From: Chrysophaeum taylorii
Taxonomy: Eukaryota; Sar; Pelagophyceae; Pelagomonadales; Pelagomonadaceae
Direction: 5' to 3'
NCBI GenBank assembly: GCA_029834535.1
Contig: JAQMWT010000444.1
Span: 1-64,000 of the forward strand
DNA length: 64,000 bases
The notes under the pieces were generated by a model, which was not told the DNA's origin, did not search any database, and saw nothing but the letters and a program-made list of their open reading frames with translations. The translations under genes and the position numbers were made by a program. This document shows, in pieces, positions 11,442 through 24,205 of the stretch. The stretch's first letter is position 1; each line of letters begins with the position of its first letter.

Positions 11442-11880
11442 TTAAATGTCGACTGCTAAGAGGGGTGTGTGTGTGGGGAGCATGAAGGATGTGGGTGGGT
11501 TTGTGGGGTATGAGGGATGTGCCTGACGGGCGGAGATAAGTTCGCGGGACCTAGTCGGGGTCATCGCCGAGTCGTGGGGCAGGCGAAGAGAGGACGGGCC
11601 CCGCCCGTAGGTCGTACGCATGCTGCCGCCGGACGTATGTGCGACGAAGGGTGACGTCCTGCTGGGATCGGGCGGCCTGGGTGGGGTTCCCCGAGGCGGC
11701 GACATGGGTGAGGGCGGTGAGGGCACAACGAGCCCGGCCTAATGCGTTGGCGATCCCCCACTCACGGTAGATGCGGCGAGTTTGGGCCGCCTTTGCCTCT
11801 GTGAAGTTGGCGCAGCCGCTTGCCACCCAGGTTCGCGCAGCGATGCGCTCTGCGCATGTTTGGGCGAGAGCACTGTTTGT
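11442..11880. repeat. Extra module between microsatellite and helicase fragment
   Basis: 11442-11520 (TTTAAATGTCGACTGCTAAG, then GTGTGTGTGGGGAGCATGAAGG) recurs in Helitron copy 7 at 55974-56020 and 56137-56190. The remaining ~360 bp to 11880 are unique in the window and show no recognisable gene. Confidence 0.55.
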
Positions 11881-11925
11881 CCCTCGATTTAGGGTAAGGA
11901 TCAGGTAGGCCCGCGAGCCAGGCAT

Positions 11926-12498
11926 TCATCCTCCAAGCCGTCTACGGCGACCTCGCGGACTATTTCCACGACCCGCGGCGGCTCTTTCAGCGCGCCATTC
12001 TCACGCCCCGTCGAAACGATGTTGTCGATGCTGACAACGCGCGCATGACCGCGGCCTTTTTTTCCCGGAGACGAGGCGTCGGAGTTCTTTTCGGCCGACT
12101 AGGTTGGGTCGGAAGCCGACGCCTCGCTCTTTACAGTCGAGTTTTCAACTCCCTGACAACCAACGGCATGCTGACTTTGATCGCGAGCTTAAAGTCTTCG
12201 CAACCTCGACCCGTCGCACGGCCACTGCAACGGTACCAGATACATGATCGATCGTGTCGTGTCACCGAGGCTCCTCCAACCTGTATCCCTTAAGGCCCGC
12301 CGACGCCAAACGATCAACAAGAGCCAGGGCCAGACGCCCCGCGAGGTCGGCGTCCTCTTGCCCAAGCCCGTCTTCTGCCACGTCCAGCTCTACGTGCCTC
12401 TCTGTCGATCGGCAACCCCGAGGTTATCCTCTTCCGGGTCGACGACTCCACCCTACCCCACACGTGCTGCGCAATACCGATAAGCCCCCTCCCGGCGT
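11926..12498 (+). pseudogene. Helitron Pif1-like helicase C-terminal fragment (copy 5)
   Basis: In pieces across frames it reads PRRLFQRAILTPRR, then a Leu-Asp-Pro-Ser/Cys-Asn-Gly-Thr-Arg stretch, INKSQGQT and PKPVFCHVQLYV. These correspond to late SF1B helicase motifs of Helitron Rep-Hel proteins, which unwind DNA during rolling-circle transposition (family knowledge). The N-terminal helicase motifs and the HUH Rep domain are missing, and the frame is broken at least three times, so it is not functional. Confidence 0.8.
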
Positions 12499-12499
12499 C

Positions 12500-12896
12500 T
12501 ACACGCGCACTGTAGGTGAGCTTACTGGGCCAGGTGAACTTACTGGGGTTTGAGATTGGGACTAGGTGAACTGAGTGACCAGGTGAACTTACTGGGACCA
12601 GGTGAACTTACTGAGGGTTTTAGAGTAAACTCAAAGGTTAGCGGCGTGTGCGGATCAAAGCAGCTTAGATTGGCGGAGGCGAGAGCGACGAGCTCGAAGG
12701 AGTGGGTGTGAGCTAGGTGAACTTACTGACCAGGTGAACTTATATGAAACTTACTGGGACCAGGTGAACTTACTGGGGTTAGAGATTTGGACTAGGTGAA
12801 CTTACTGACCAGGTGAACTTATATGAAACTTACTGGGATTAGGTGAACTTACTGGGGTTAGAGATTGGGACTAGGTGAACTTACTGGCCTGCACTT
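12500..12896 (+). repeat. Helitron subterminal GTGAACTTACTGG repeats
   Basis: Many variants of AGGTGAACTTACTGGGACC occur between the helicase stop and the 3' end, interrupted by a conserved ~110-bp piece containing CAAAGCAGCTTAGATTGGCGG. The same block is present in every Helitron copy. Such subterminal repeats could be transposase-binding sites (inference). Confidence 0.7.
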
Positions 12897-14168
12897 GTGG
12901 CGCTCTAATCGCTTTCACGATTTTATTTTTTTGTGCGTCCGAACCTAGCCGTTGACAATTTTGAATTGTGGCGTGCGAGCCGTTGCCAAGAACGACGGGA
13001 AAAGATTCCGAGGTCGGTCGAATATCTCGTGCGAGCCGTTGACAGCTTCTACCTGCGACAAACACATACTGCATCGAAAATTGCGCCGTTATGTCGGAGC
13101 CGTCGGCTTTTCACTTTTTCTTGAGTCTTGAGGAGCGCGCCCTTGAACATTCCAAGAACGATGCTCATGCGTCAGATTCATAATAACGTAGCACTTCAAG
13201 GTTTGACCAATTCGAGTAACAACTCCCAAGAATTCCGAGAACAATGGAAAGCCTGAAATTTTAATTGTTTCGTCGTAGCCGTTGTCTGCGTCGACGGACT
13301 TCGCGTGAACGCAGCAGTTCAAGCTTCGAACAGAAAACATAGAGCTGCCGACGTCTCAGGAACTCGCGGACCAACGAGAGCGCCTCCTCAAAAAAGGAAG
13401 GCGCGATCGTGAGAGACACGCGCGGGCGCGCGGCGAAGAGGCTGCGACTATGAGGGCGGCGACCACGCCCCCGCAGCTGGTGATCCGGTACTATTTTGTT
13501 CGCAGCCATTCTCTTTGCTCTCGACGAAAAAAGTCACACCAAACTACTGCGCACCTCACGTCGCCACCTCCCCACGAGGGTAAAATAAAACCCTTGACTC
13601 TTTTCACCCTTTCGTGAAAGGGTCAGCCGTGCGGTTCGGGAAACGGAATGCAACGGCCGAGACACCAACTACGACCGAAGCCATAGACGACAATGCTCTC
13701 GCCATCACCGCCGAAACTGGTGCGGTATATGAATTCGAGGATGACAACCAGGTCGGGGATGACAAACGAGATGCTCGCACACGCCTGCGTTCTGACGCGA
13801 ACCCTCGCGACGCTAGCGCCATAAGCACACTCGACGCGAAGCGGCGGCCGTAGTTCCCGTATATATGAAGCTGCGCATGCTGAATCTAGAGTGCCCGAAC
13901 TAGTGTAGCATTCAGGAGTAAACTCAAAGCCTACAATTGTAACGGCATGCGCTGATTAAAGCACGTGCCTCAAGGGCGTACATAGGTATACGGGGTCTAC
14001 GGATACATGACATCAACAGTGGTCTACGTATCAGTAGAGCTCTACATGACATCATAAAAACGAGATACTCGCACAAGTCTGCGTTGTGCCGCGAACGCTC
14101 GCGATGCTAGCGCCGTAAGCACACTCGACGCGAAGCGCCGGCCGTACTTTCCGTATATATAAAGCTGC
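12897..14168. other. Intergenic DNA with a ~110-bp duplicated segment
   Basis: 13757-13870 and 14051-14168 are near-identical (shared GCACACTCGACGCGAAGC, then a CCGTATATAT stretch). No recognisable gene: the short frames at 13089-13853 match no family I know. The duplicate at 13860-13885 preserves the uninterrupted target of the solo LTR at 14169. Confidence 0.55.
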
Positions 14169-14503
14169 TGCAGTGGTAACTCAGATACCCGCCCCCTCTT
14201 GGCCGGACCAGAGGCCACAACAAGCACTTTTTCCCAGTCCGAACCGCGGGTGATACCACCACACGCCCGACCTCAGCGTAAACGCTCACGCCATCACGAG
14301 ATCAGACAATCAAAATGAGGGTAATAGCAAGAAGACAGGAAGAAAACAATTCAAATGCCTGGTACATTGGGCTCAGTGGAATAGCAGGTGAGGGTGTCAA
14401 GGTGACACCCCCCCCCACAATTGCAAGGTCAGTACCAGAGCAATAAGCAAGGTAAGTGGCAAGTAACAGGCAGGTAAGTGGGGGGATGGGCGTTACTGCC
14501 ACA
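14169..14503 (-). repeat. Solo LTR of the small-Gypsy family
   Basis: The reverse complement starts TGTGGCAGTAACGCCC and ends in ...CCACTGCA, aligned along its length to the LTRs at 8023 and 9218. CTGC lies on both sides (14165-14168 and 14504-14507). The empty site, AAGCTGCGCATGC, survives in the duplicated segment at about 13870-13882, confirming a 4-bp duplication. It arose by LTR-LTR recombination or is an isolated LTR. Confidence 0.88.
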
Positions 14504-14720
14504 CTGCGCATGCCATCGTTAGGGTCACGGGCGAATGACGTCACTCACAATGTCCCCTAACACTCCCCCCAAACCTGCTTCTAAATCTAACAATACATGC
14601 CGCGTTAGAGTCGACACATGAATAGAGCTATACTTCTACATATCATAATCCTGTATATCATAAAAATGCAGATGTATGGGTACTGGAAAAAAATGTGAAG
14701 TCTGCGCCTCTCAACTCGTT
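14504..14720. other. No feature seen
   Basis: AT-rich sequence with no reading frame or repeat I can name. Confidence 0.4.
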
Positions 14721-14724
14721 ATTT

Positions 14725-15985
14725 TAAGGGATCGGTCCAGTTTGGTCAACAAGTTTGGTCTATTTCTTTCGAGTTTGCTCGATTTGATGCATGTTTCAGG
14801 GAAAATCCACAAGTTTAGTCACTTTCACTAGAAATTTGATCAGTTAAGTTTGCTCTCTCCGAAGTTGCATTAAGTTTGATCAATCAACCCTTCAAGTTTG
14901 ATTAATAGCCTTGTAAGTTTGGTCAACAGTTTGATCACTACTCCTCAAACTTCGACGGTATTGACCAAACTTTGGCTTTTAAAATCGAACTTAAGGAGGC
15001 TTTTAAGGGGGCGCGTGAGCGCTTTTGGTGCGAAAGTGCTTTAAAAACGAGAGCTAGGTTGTGCAGCTACGCAGAATCTACCGTGGCGTTACACGCACGG
15101 CATGGGCACCCCCCAATGACCGCCTTAGAAGGAGATCCTAAGACAGCGCGGCGATACGCAAGGAGAGCGGGCAGCGACGCGCGGCCTTGAGAGCAGATTC
15201 CCACGGCTTGGCGTACTTAAGCTGGGCACATTCTCGTACCTTCCATCGTTCGTAGAAGCCACCCAAACCGCGACTCACCACGGTGGTGTTGCCGTGGTTG
15301 TACGTCATTCTTCAGCAACAAGCGGACATCGGACAGACTTACATGGTCTGCGTGAGACGGATCACCCCATTCTGCATCCCAAAATCCGAGAGGGAGCGCG
15401 TCTTTGATAATCGACTCGGGGTCGAGAACGCGAAACTCGACGACCTCGAGAAACTGCGCGCGCAACGCCCCTGGCGCACCCAAAGATTGTAGTCCCACAC
15501 TTGTGCGGGACCGTACAGGACCACGTTCAGGAGTTCCTCACCGTCGCGTACCCGATCCGGAGTTAGCTGTCCAGCTTGGACATGGGACGGCAACGCGAAC
15601 ACGTGCCGTTGCGCCTGCATAAACAACTCGCACGACCGTAAGCGAACACTTCCTTATCCTCCTCATCGCGCATATCGACAACCCCGCCCCGCCGCAAGAT
15701 CTTCCGCTGCTGCTGCACCGTCGAGCACTGTACGAGAAAGTCGGCAAATAAAAGCTGCGGCGCGAAGGGATGTCAAGACGTCGACATCCTCTCTCCGGAA
15801 GGTCGCTGACACCACCCCTGTAATTCTAACCCAGTCATCAGTACGAGTCTCAAATATGACAAGTTTGATATGATTGTTCGAAATTTGATCACACCAAATT
15901 GAATTCGGTTTGATCACAAACAGATGCAAGTTTTGTTACTAATATGCAAGTTTGATTACTGGAATTGAAGTTTGATCACAAGTGC
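14725..15985. repeat. AT-rich blocks of AAGTTTGATCA-type direct repeats
   Basis: Two blocks (14725-14970 and 15845-15985) contain roughly 15 variants of AAGTTTGRTCA, nearly all in the same direction, flanking ~870 bp of GC-richer DNA. They may be subterminal repeats of an unrecognised transposon, although end inverted repeats and a target duplication are not evident. Confidence 0.45.
15217..15640 (-). pseudogene. Unrecognised protein remnant
   Basis: Two overlapping minus-strand frames: 15339-15626 (ends at 15626 with MFMQAQRHVFALPSH) and 15217-15498 (contains KDALPLGFWDAEWGDPSHAD). Their amino-acid composition is protein-like and one seems to continue the other after a frame change near 15490. 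I do not recognise the family. It lies between the AAGTTTGATCA blocks and could belong to that putative element. Confidence 0.3.
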
Positions 15986-16099
15986 AGAGCATTAGCAAGC
16001 AGTGGTAAGTCACCTGGGGGACCATCCCGTCTCATCATGAACGTCTGGAAGTATTTAATTCGGGGAATGAAAAGGTATGTTCCCTATATCCTCAGAACA

Positions 16100-18058
16100 C
16101 GACAGGCGGCATCTAGAACTACACGAGAAAGGTAAAGTGTATAGTGCTACATACCTCGGGACGCGCTAGACCATGATGATGAGCGTAGGCACAAATCAGA
16201 TTACGATTTGATTGTGTAGAAAGGAATAAGAAGGGTAAGGAAGAGATCACGTTCTCAACGGACGGATAAGGGTAAGAGGCAGCAGATTTCTCTGCACCCC
16301 CTCGAGATGTCTTAAGCGCAAGGTGCGACTGTAGAGCATTTCTTGAGAAATATGATGATGAAGAAAAAAGAGGGAATACAGTCTTGATGGTCGCAGAGGT
16401 CACGTACGAAGCATCAAGAGTATAGAAGGGTCTTGGGACTTGGACTCGGACTTGGTGGAGCTGAGAGTCGATTTGACCCTTTTGAACAGAACATTAAGAA
16501 ACACAGATACAACAGACAGTGTGTTAGGATTATCAATCATCGTCAGCTTCTGCTGTAAGGTGGTGAACACCAATAGCTGAATGATGTGGTGCCAAGAGAA
16601 GGGTGAGTGCAAGTATAGCATTCAGTATGGATGGCGACAGAGAATGTAGTTGAAAGGTGTCCAGTCGGTTTTCCAAAAAAAAAAGGTTGGACTTGGCGAA
16701 CGAAGATAGAAGAGTCTTCAGATTCACATGAGAGCGGACGGAATGCTCTGATGCATGAGAGCAACTTGTCACGTAGATGAAGGAGGTGATCGTCCGGGGA
16801 GGAGTGGTTGGTAGCATGTTGATCATGAGCGGTGACTGTTAAGCGAGACAACAGCTCTGTGATCTTGTACAGTGTATAAGTAACACGCGGGTGTTGGCTG
16901 TAGGAGGGAAGAGCCGGTTCTCCAGGGAGGTGATTGAAGCAATGGCAGCCTCGGTAATGTAGATTCGAAGAGTTTCCTGGAGTTGGTCGACTTGTTGGCA
17001 CAAGAAGTCGGAATCAGCAAGCGAAGCAGAAGGCGTAGGTAACGGTGGCGAAGATATCTCCAGAGTAGCGTCTAGCGTGGAGTGTGGGTAGTTTAACGAC
17101 GTTTCGGTCAACGTTAAAAAAAAAAGGGTTGCAGGAAGCCTTAATGTTCTGCCTGAACATAAGTGTGGCCGAACATTACATCCCGGTGTGATAGCGGTTC
17201 TGTATCATCAGAGGATGATGCGTACTTGTTAAGATGTTGTACACGCGATCGAGCAACAGTAGTAATCAAATGCTGAATGGATAGCTTGCATAGCCTGAGC
17301 TTTGCGACTCTGTGTTCGAACACGAGTCACAAGTAAACTGATAGGTGTTGTGATAATGGGGATGTGACCATTCTTCTTATGGTCGTCCATGTTGAGGTGA
17401 CTCAGCACTTCAGTGGGGAGTTCACGAGGTGTTTGTGCCTTGGAACAGTACGTGGTCGAGACTAGGAAAGTCGGTTGTCCACGATCATTGAGGCACTGCG
17501 CAAAAAAAAAAAAAGAAAGCGACAAAATGAAACGTTCGCGGTTGGGGCATCCGTAGCAGCCAATAGAAGCAATAGCAGGGGCAGCTTCCCAAAGTATAGT
17601 AATGGGTAAGCGCATGGACATGAATGTGGTCAGGTCTACAAACAATGAAAAGTCAGTAGACTCATAGGTCAGTGTGAGTTCCACTCGCATAAAAGAAGAG
17701 AGAAATGGGGTGTCAGGGACACGGAAGTTCTCAAGGAGAGAGATTCCTCGCTTGTAAGCAGCATAGTCAATACTGAGGCCGTTCTGGAACGTCGTCAGCG
17801 ACCGAGGTGAGATATGCACGGCTAGTGTCGGTGCAAACGCAGCAGCCAGTGTGGTTGCAGTTGTAGCAGTTATGGTTCGTTGCTTTTTGCGATAACCTGG
17901 GGGGAGGTTCGGCCGTGGAGAGCGAGAAAGGATTGTCCTTCAACCGACTAGTGAGATGCCGCGGCCACGGGAGTGTCAAGAAGAGACATGAACAACACTC
18001 GCCCGTGTACAAAAATTGTGGCAAAATAAGGTAAGGCCAGGGCTAGTTTAACGGCGCT
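16100..18058 (-). other. AT-rich DNA downstream of a Copia RNase H
   Basis: Several Ser/Thr/His-rich minus-strand frames overlap, the longest being 17229-17819 (196 codons). The frame of that ORF is open upstream and has a protein-like stretch (PRSLTTFQNGLSIDYAAYKR). No domain is recognised; it follows the end of the Copia Pol at 18082. It could be a retroelement 3' region or chance open frames in C-rich sense DNA. Confidence 0.3.
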
Positions 18059-18081
18059 GCGGTCACTAGAGTTAGGCATCT

Positions 18082-18329
18082 TCAATCCTGTAAAGGATTG
18101 TCGTCAGAGGCATGATGCATACCGAGTAGAGAGCGAAAGGTAGAGAACTCAGCAGCAAGTGGCTTTGTAAAACCATCCGCCACGTTCAGCTTGCCGGGAA
18201 CATGATGGACTCGTATTTTCTGTAACGAGATGTACTCACGGATTTTAAACCACCTGGTCGACAGTGCCTTGGATCGAGAGGACCCATCTGGGTTATTAGA
18301 GGTGTGAATAGCGGCAGCATTGTCAGACA
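18082..18329 (-). pseudogene. Ty1/Copia RNase H, C-terminal fragment
   Basis: Reads SDNAAAIHTSNNP, then SSRSK, HHVPGKLNVADGFTKPLA and FSTFRSLLGMHHA: the last third of a Copia RNase H with its usual Asp-Asn and Asp-(Gly)-Thr-Lys-Pro landmarks. The N-terminal part is missing where a SINE-like tail begins at 18330. The complementary N-terminal half lies at 25985-26420 on the other strand. Copia RNase H removes template RNA during reverse transcription (family knowledge). Confidence 0.87.
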
Positions 18330-18673
18330 ACTAACTAACTAACTAACTTCAGACCTCTCCCGAGCATGGGAGCCAGGCCGGACCGGCAGGAGCCGGTACG
18401 GAACCACAGAGGAAAATCACGCAGCTGGGGCAGAGGCGAGGGACGAGGACGGACTTGTTGATGGTGGACCGCCACTGCGCGCGGTCTTGTGCGAGGTCGT
18501 GCAACGCGTCGCAGTCCGCGGACGTGTTGGTCCACGAACAATCGACCTGTCCGTCGCGTTCTGCCCAACCGAGCGAACCCCATCCCAGCGCGGACTTTCC
18601 GGGTGCTAACCGGCCACCAGCCCGGGAGGCGAGCAGGCACCGTCTCACTCCGGGACGGCCGGGGCCGCCGCTT
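18330..18673 (-). repeat. SINE-like element (copy b)
   Basis: Reads on the minus strand from 18673 to 18330, ending in a (TTAG)4-like tail after AGGTCTGAAG. About 344 bp; it lacks the first ~35 bp present in copies c and f. It splits the Copia RNase H frame. No target duplication found. Confidence 0.75.
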
Positions 18674-21600
18674 GGATGCCACCAACCCCACCCAAGATGC
18701 TTCATTGCATCTTTCACCTTCCCCATTCATCACCTACCTTCGTCCCCTTCCGAACAAACCTCCAATGCCTCTCTCCCGATTCTACCCGAGTACCATCACC
18801 ACCTCCACGGATGCCCCGGACCCGGTTCTCCTGGTTCACCGCCCACTCCGCCTTTCTGTTCTCGACCCCCCGCCGTCTCTGGCCCCTCCTCCTCTGCCAA
18901 ATCACTCTTCGCCTCTCTGGCACCCACAGTCCCACTTTGCACCCGCTCGCCTCCTTGGCCACCTGGTTCATACCAACTCGACCACATCCCCGCGTTCGAG
19001 TTGCGGGGGCTTACATCCAACACCGGCGACCGTACCCCTACCACCGGCGACGTTCTCCACGTGCAAAGTCACACCAAGAAACAAGACCACCAAGATAAAG
19101 ATTCGACAACGTCGGAATCAGCAACAGACAGCTCTGACTACGATGGTAACGAACACCATCACGCTGCCACGGGATGTGTCAAGGCTTCCTCTCTCTTTGG
19201 GCGCAATGGCCCAGACAGCAGCCCTGATGACGTGCAAAGCGAAACCAAGAAGCAAAACAATGTAGATCAAAAGTCGACAAATTTCGAATTATCGACCAAC
19301 AGCTCTCTCCCTGATGGTCATGATCACCATCATGCTGCCAAGACATGCACAAGGGCTTCTTCTCTCTTCGGGCACAACGGCCCAGGAAGCAGCCTTGCCG
19401 ACGGAACGCCAAGCCACCTCGTTCCCACGGTCGACAAGTCAACGAACAAGACACTTCGAGATGTTCCCGAGTATTACGCCTACATCGACTATGGCAACCA
19501 CAATCAAGGTCCATGGTCTCAACGTCTTCAATGCCCCAGGCAACAGAGCTGCAGGCTACTGACGACATCCTCTCGGATTCCGCCCTCTGGTCTGATGCGT
19601 ACAGTGAAGAAGCAAGTCCAACTCCACTTATCTCGGAAATGGTCTCCCCGACCATGCTCAATCAACCACCTGATCCACGAGCCATCACCCATGCCCCCGC
19701 TATGCCGCATCCACAAGGACAAGCCACGCTGTCGATTATCCCACGGTCACCATACTCGCAGGAACTCACCGCACCTGCAGGTCTCAGTTCAGATTCACCA
19801 GGTACTCCCGCCTTGTTCGACATCTCCCGATCAGTCGCCCCCGGTCACTTCAAAGCTGGCTCCACCTCGCTGTCTTCTCTCTCCGCAGACAGACACGCAC
19901 TGCCGCCCACAAGCGCTCGCTGCTGCACCCACCATCCACCTTCTCGGCCGGATGCACTGGATGGCACTGCTCAGCAGGTTGCATGGACCCATCTGCGATC
20001 ACCATGTTGCGATTCGATGGATGTCGCCGCACGTGCAACAGTCACGGCACATGCTCGCCCGCTCTCCAACTCACAATCAGTGGACGCACTCCTTTCGGAT
20101 GCCGACCCTTATGTCTCACCGCGACCAAGTTTCTGGCAAGCCTCCCCCATGGCCGCAGTCGTAGACATTGATTTCGAGAGTTATGAACGCCGCGGTCAGC
20201 CGCAAACTGTGCACGCTTCTATTGCGACAACTTCGGTTCTTTATGTCCGCTTGCATGGCTCTCTTCTGGACGCCACACGCCTACGCTGCCTCCAGAAAAT
20301 CAATGTTGCGCTCTCAGGAGACATTATCCGCGCGCACTGCACAGACTCGCTCCACCTGAACCGCTTCCGTCAGCATTTTCGCATAACAGGAATGTACGAC
20401 GAATCTTCCATGCCAGCTGCCGGCTCCACCGAAGACATGCTCAATCGCCACGCACGATGCCTCCCTCAACAGCGTCTTGTCGCTCTGCACGTCACTCCTC
20501 ATTCGAGGACACAAGTCATATGCCCGCACCTTAGAATGCACTATACGGCTATGGGCAACCCTAGTCACTACGGCACTCGCTGCTCTGGTCCCCGCATCTC
20601 CGCCATTGAGGATGCACCCAGCATGACTGACCCTTCCATCGCCCTTGGCTCTACTGCACTGACGCACTATGACCCCAGCGAACTCGCACTCTCCTTCGGC
20701 GATCCCCCTTTTTGATTTCCCGTACTGGACCCCACGCATTCCAGGCCGGATATTCTCCCCCACGGGATCTCAGCTCATGCACCCATCTGCACTACCTCGC
20801 AGACAGGTCGGCCGCGCGCCACACCCATTCTGGCACTGATTTCGGAACACTCGCATCACGCGATTTGGCTCTTCTTGGAGCATGACCCGCTTCTCGATGC
20901 TCTCCGCGTCACCGCCTTTGACACCAAGACACTCGTCATTTCCACCTACGCTCCGCGCCGCCATGTGCCTCGCGACCTTCCGATCACCAACATAAGCCGC
21001 CCGCGCCTACACCTAGTCGCGCTCGCCTTACAAGGGCGTATTTCGATTGGTGACCTCACAGGTCTTTCGAAGCATTTCCCGACGTCCGACTTTGAACTTA
21101 CGAGTCACTTTATGGCAACCCGCAATGCCAAGACGTCTGATGCTACGCGACCATGTCTCTGGAACTCCCCAGCCACAGAAACTGCCAGACAAGAAAGCAC
21201 TCAGCTCCCCACAGCTGCTCAACAGCGACTTCTAGTCTCGCACATAGCAATGACTACTATCTCGCAGTCTCTCACGGACAAGAAGACGAAAGACAAGACA
21301 ACAACGGCCAGCGACACCAGTCAGCCCACTGATGTAGCAGACGAGACAATGCAAACCAGCTGCACAGCACGGTTCCATACTAAGCAGACTATGCCCAGGT
21401 CCAACGCTCAATCGCTCGACCACGCACACGTTCTGTCACCCGACCTTGCACTGCTACTGGCTCCTGTCTCACTCACAGCTGACGCACCCCATCAGATTTA
21501 TCCGTCTTTCATACATGTCCCGCTTGCAGAAGCACCATTGCAGGACGCACAGGCACATCATGAAGATACAGGCAAGCGCACCGCGACTACGCGCACTACC

Positions 21601-24205
21601 GTATTGCGCCTATCCGATCACGATGAAATGAAGCTACAGCAACGCTCGCTCTCTTCGCCTCTGGAAGACAAAGGCCGCCTTCCAGCCTCCCAGGCACCTG
21701 ACCCGCCCCTGCCGCTGCAATCCGCGCCAGCACAGACGATCTCGCCCCCTTGCATGACTACTGATCAGGCACTAGCCAATGTCAGCACTCGCCAGAGGTA
21801 TACGCGCCCGCTGGACTCTTACCAGCACGGCTACCTCAGCCAGGCAGGTCACTGCACCACCTCGGTCTCCCTGATACCAGGTCGATGCATCGCTCATTCG
21901 CGACCACTGCATGTCATCTATTGGACGACTATGATCTCGAGCACGAACTCATCGCAACGCTTGAATCACACCCAAGTAGGAATCCTACTTTGGAGCCACC
22001 TCGGCCAATCCCACAGGAACTTTGGCCACCAGACGACACCCACACGCTCATGGTTTCCTCAATGGCTTCCCCCATAGCTCTTGACTGCAGCAGAGACAAG
22101 ATGCAACCATCCCATGCGACTATACCCGCGTTATCGTCTGGGACACCAGCATTTCCTTCATGTCGGATGTTTAGGCTCGTGGTACCGCCATATACGGCAA
22201 CCAATATCAACGTGGACTGCGTTCCACCCTCGTCTCTGAGCGTTACCCCCGACATGCTGCTTCCGGCACCGTTAGCCAGTCCCATCACGTCTGATTCAGC
22301 TCCCATCGCCTTGTATGACGTGTACGTCATATTCCGATTACTGCCCAGACACGGCACAGGCTCCGGCGCACTCGCGACGGCATGCTCGCCGCTCCTCTCG
22401 GTTTAGACTACCCACATAGCGCCATTCTCATGGTACACTCACAGTCAACCGAGATGCACGCTCGCTTGTTGCACAGTACGATGCCCGAACATCTATTTTT
22501 TCAGGTTCAACACAGCACTGTCGTTTCAGTCACCGCTAACACGCCCCCTCCGACCGCCGCCCGGTTCTGCGCTCGTTCCGCAACCACGGTCTCGCCGCCT
22601 CACCGGCAATTCGAAGATTTCACCAAGTTCAAATTACGAGGGCGCATTCCTTTTTCCCCGCCGACAAGACCCGTTACGGTTCGTATCAGTCACGTCGCCT
22701 GTGGCTACTCTGGCTACATCGGGACTCACTTCAAGTCACATACGGAAGCCTCTCTTCCTAAGGACCTCCGTCACACGACAAGACCTGATGAGCACTCGTC
22801 GTTACTCCCCGCTTCAACGCGATTCCCGACGATTTGTGATGACACTAAGTTTTGTCATCAATGCAATTCCGAGCCTCCGACGCTCTTCTGTCAGCTTTTT
22901 TCAGGTTACATCCCTCAGGTCACAGCTCATTCGGTTCCACCCTGTGTGCTACCACATGCAAACGAAGTTCTGTCATGCCAACGCCACATGTCGCAGTTAT
23001 CGCCAGTCTCGCGCAAAATATGCCCGCCACTAAATGATAGCCGCACGCAGAATCCTTTGCTCGCCTCTTCTAACGTCCCTCCCAGCACTATGCTTGACGT
23101 TGAAGATCAACACTTCTATGGTTCGGTTACAACACGACTTCACGCGAGATCCTCGCCCAGTTCTGTTCACGTTTTGCATCTGTCGACATTACCGCCAGAA
23201 GTCCTCAGCTCAGATTGCACTCGCATATTATGCTCTTATGACGCACCCGGCTCGCTCCTCTCCGTTCACACTGCAGGTTCCACTTTGCAGAGCGATGAGC
23301 TCACCGGCCTCTATTGCGATTCGCACCCAGTCGATATTCTCCGCAGCACCCGCGAGGATACCCCCAATCTCCACAGGTTGGACACGCGCTCTGCTCTCAG
23401 CATTCAACCGACTGTCGCTGCCGCACACCGCATGCCCCACCCAGTTGTGTTATGAATCAAGGGAAGTCAATTGCCATGCCTATCTCTTCCTTTATTTCCG
23501 CACACTCGTTGCCAGCCACAGTCTCGCATGACTCATTCTTATCGGACAGTCCTCACACTATGTCAGTTGTCTCACATCAGATTCACTCTTCGGACATCTC
23601 CCGTCCACAGACTCGTCCTCTCTTGAAACACACGCTCCCTCCGCGTTGTATACTGCACAGCTCCCGCATGTCGACACCACCCTTCTGTCGAATGTCTCAA
23701 AATTCAGTCACTGCACAATCCACCAGGGGTGCACCAGGCTCACCCGCGCTTGTACTTCAAGGGAAGTTTGATTCTGGTGAAGACGACTCCGGACATGAAA
23801 TGAATTCTGGATCAGTCGATTGTCACGACTCAGGATTACCTGGCCGAATAGAACACGACCCTCCAGTCCAACACGAAGGATGCGATTCCGACCATGCCTT
23901 CGAAGTCAGCTCTCCCACAGGCCAGGTCAATGTCTTCGCACAGTCCATCGCCTTCAGGCATTTACCCCTGTTGACTGACTCTTCTGCACAGGACGCACGT
24001 CTGCATCCACCAACATACGCGACACACTCGCAAACTTCAGTCCCAGTCCATTCATCCATTGATGATGGCAAATGGCAACCTCCACCAGACCACAATTCCA
24101 GGTCTACAGCCAAAACTCGGGACTACCGACAAAACTCTAGCATCCAAATCAGAGAGAAGCTTAGCCGAAGGCTTTTGAGTGAGCATGTCAGAGTGAGGAA
24201 CGTCT
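18674..24205 (+). other. 5.5-kb C-rich, G-poor block with overlapping open frames
   Basis: The plus strand is poor in G and rich in C and A, which removes TAG and TGA and leaves long frames in more than one phase: 18455-20164, 19345-20715, 20875-22077, 22382-23455 and 23314-24207. Two imperfect ~175-bp repeats at 19070-19415 encode HHHAA and SSLFGxNGP motifs in the first frame, the best hint of real coding. The products are Ser/Pro/His/Thr-rich with no recognised domain. The flanking Copia pieces on either side are encoded on the minus strand, so the strand bias flips at both edges. Confidence 0.4.
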
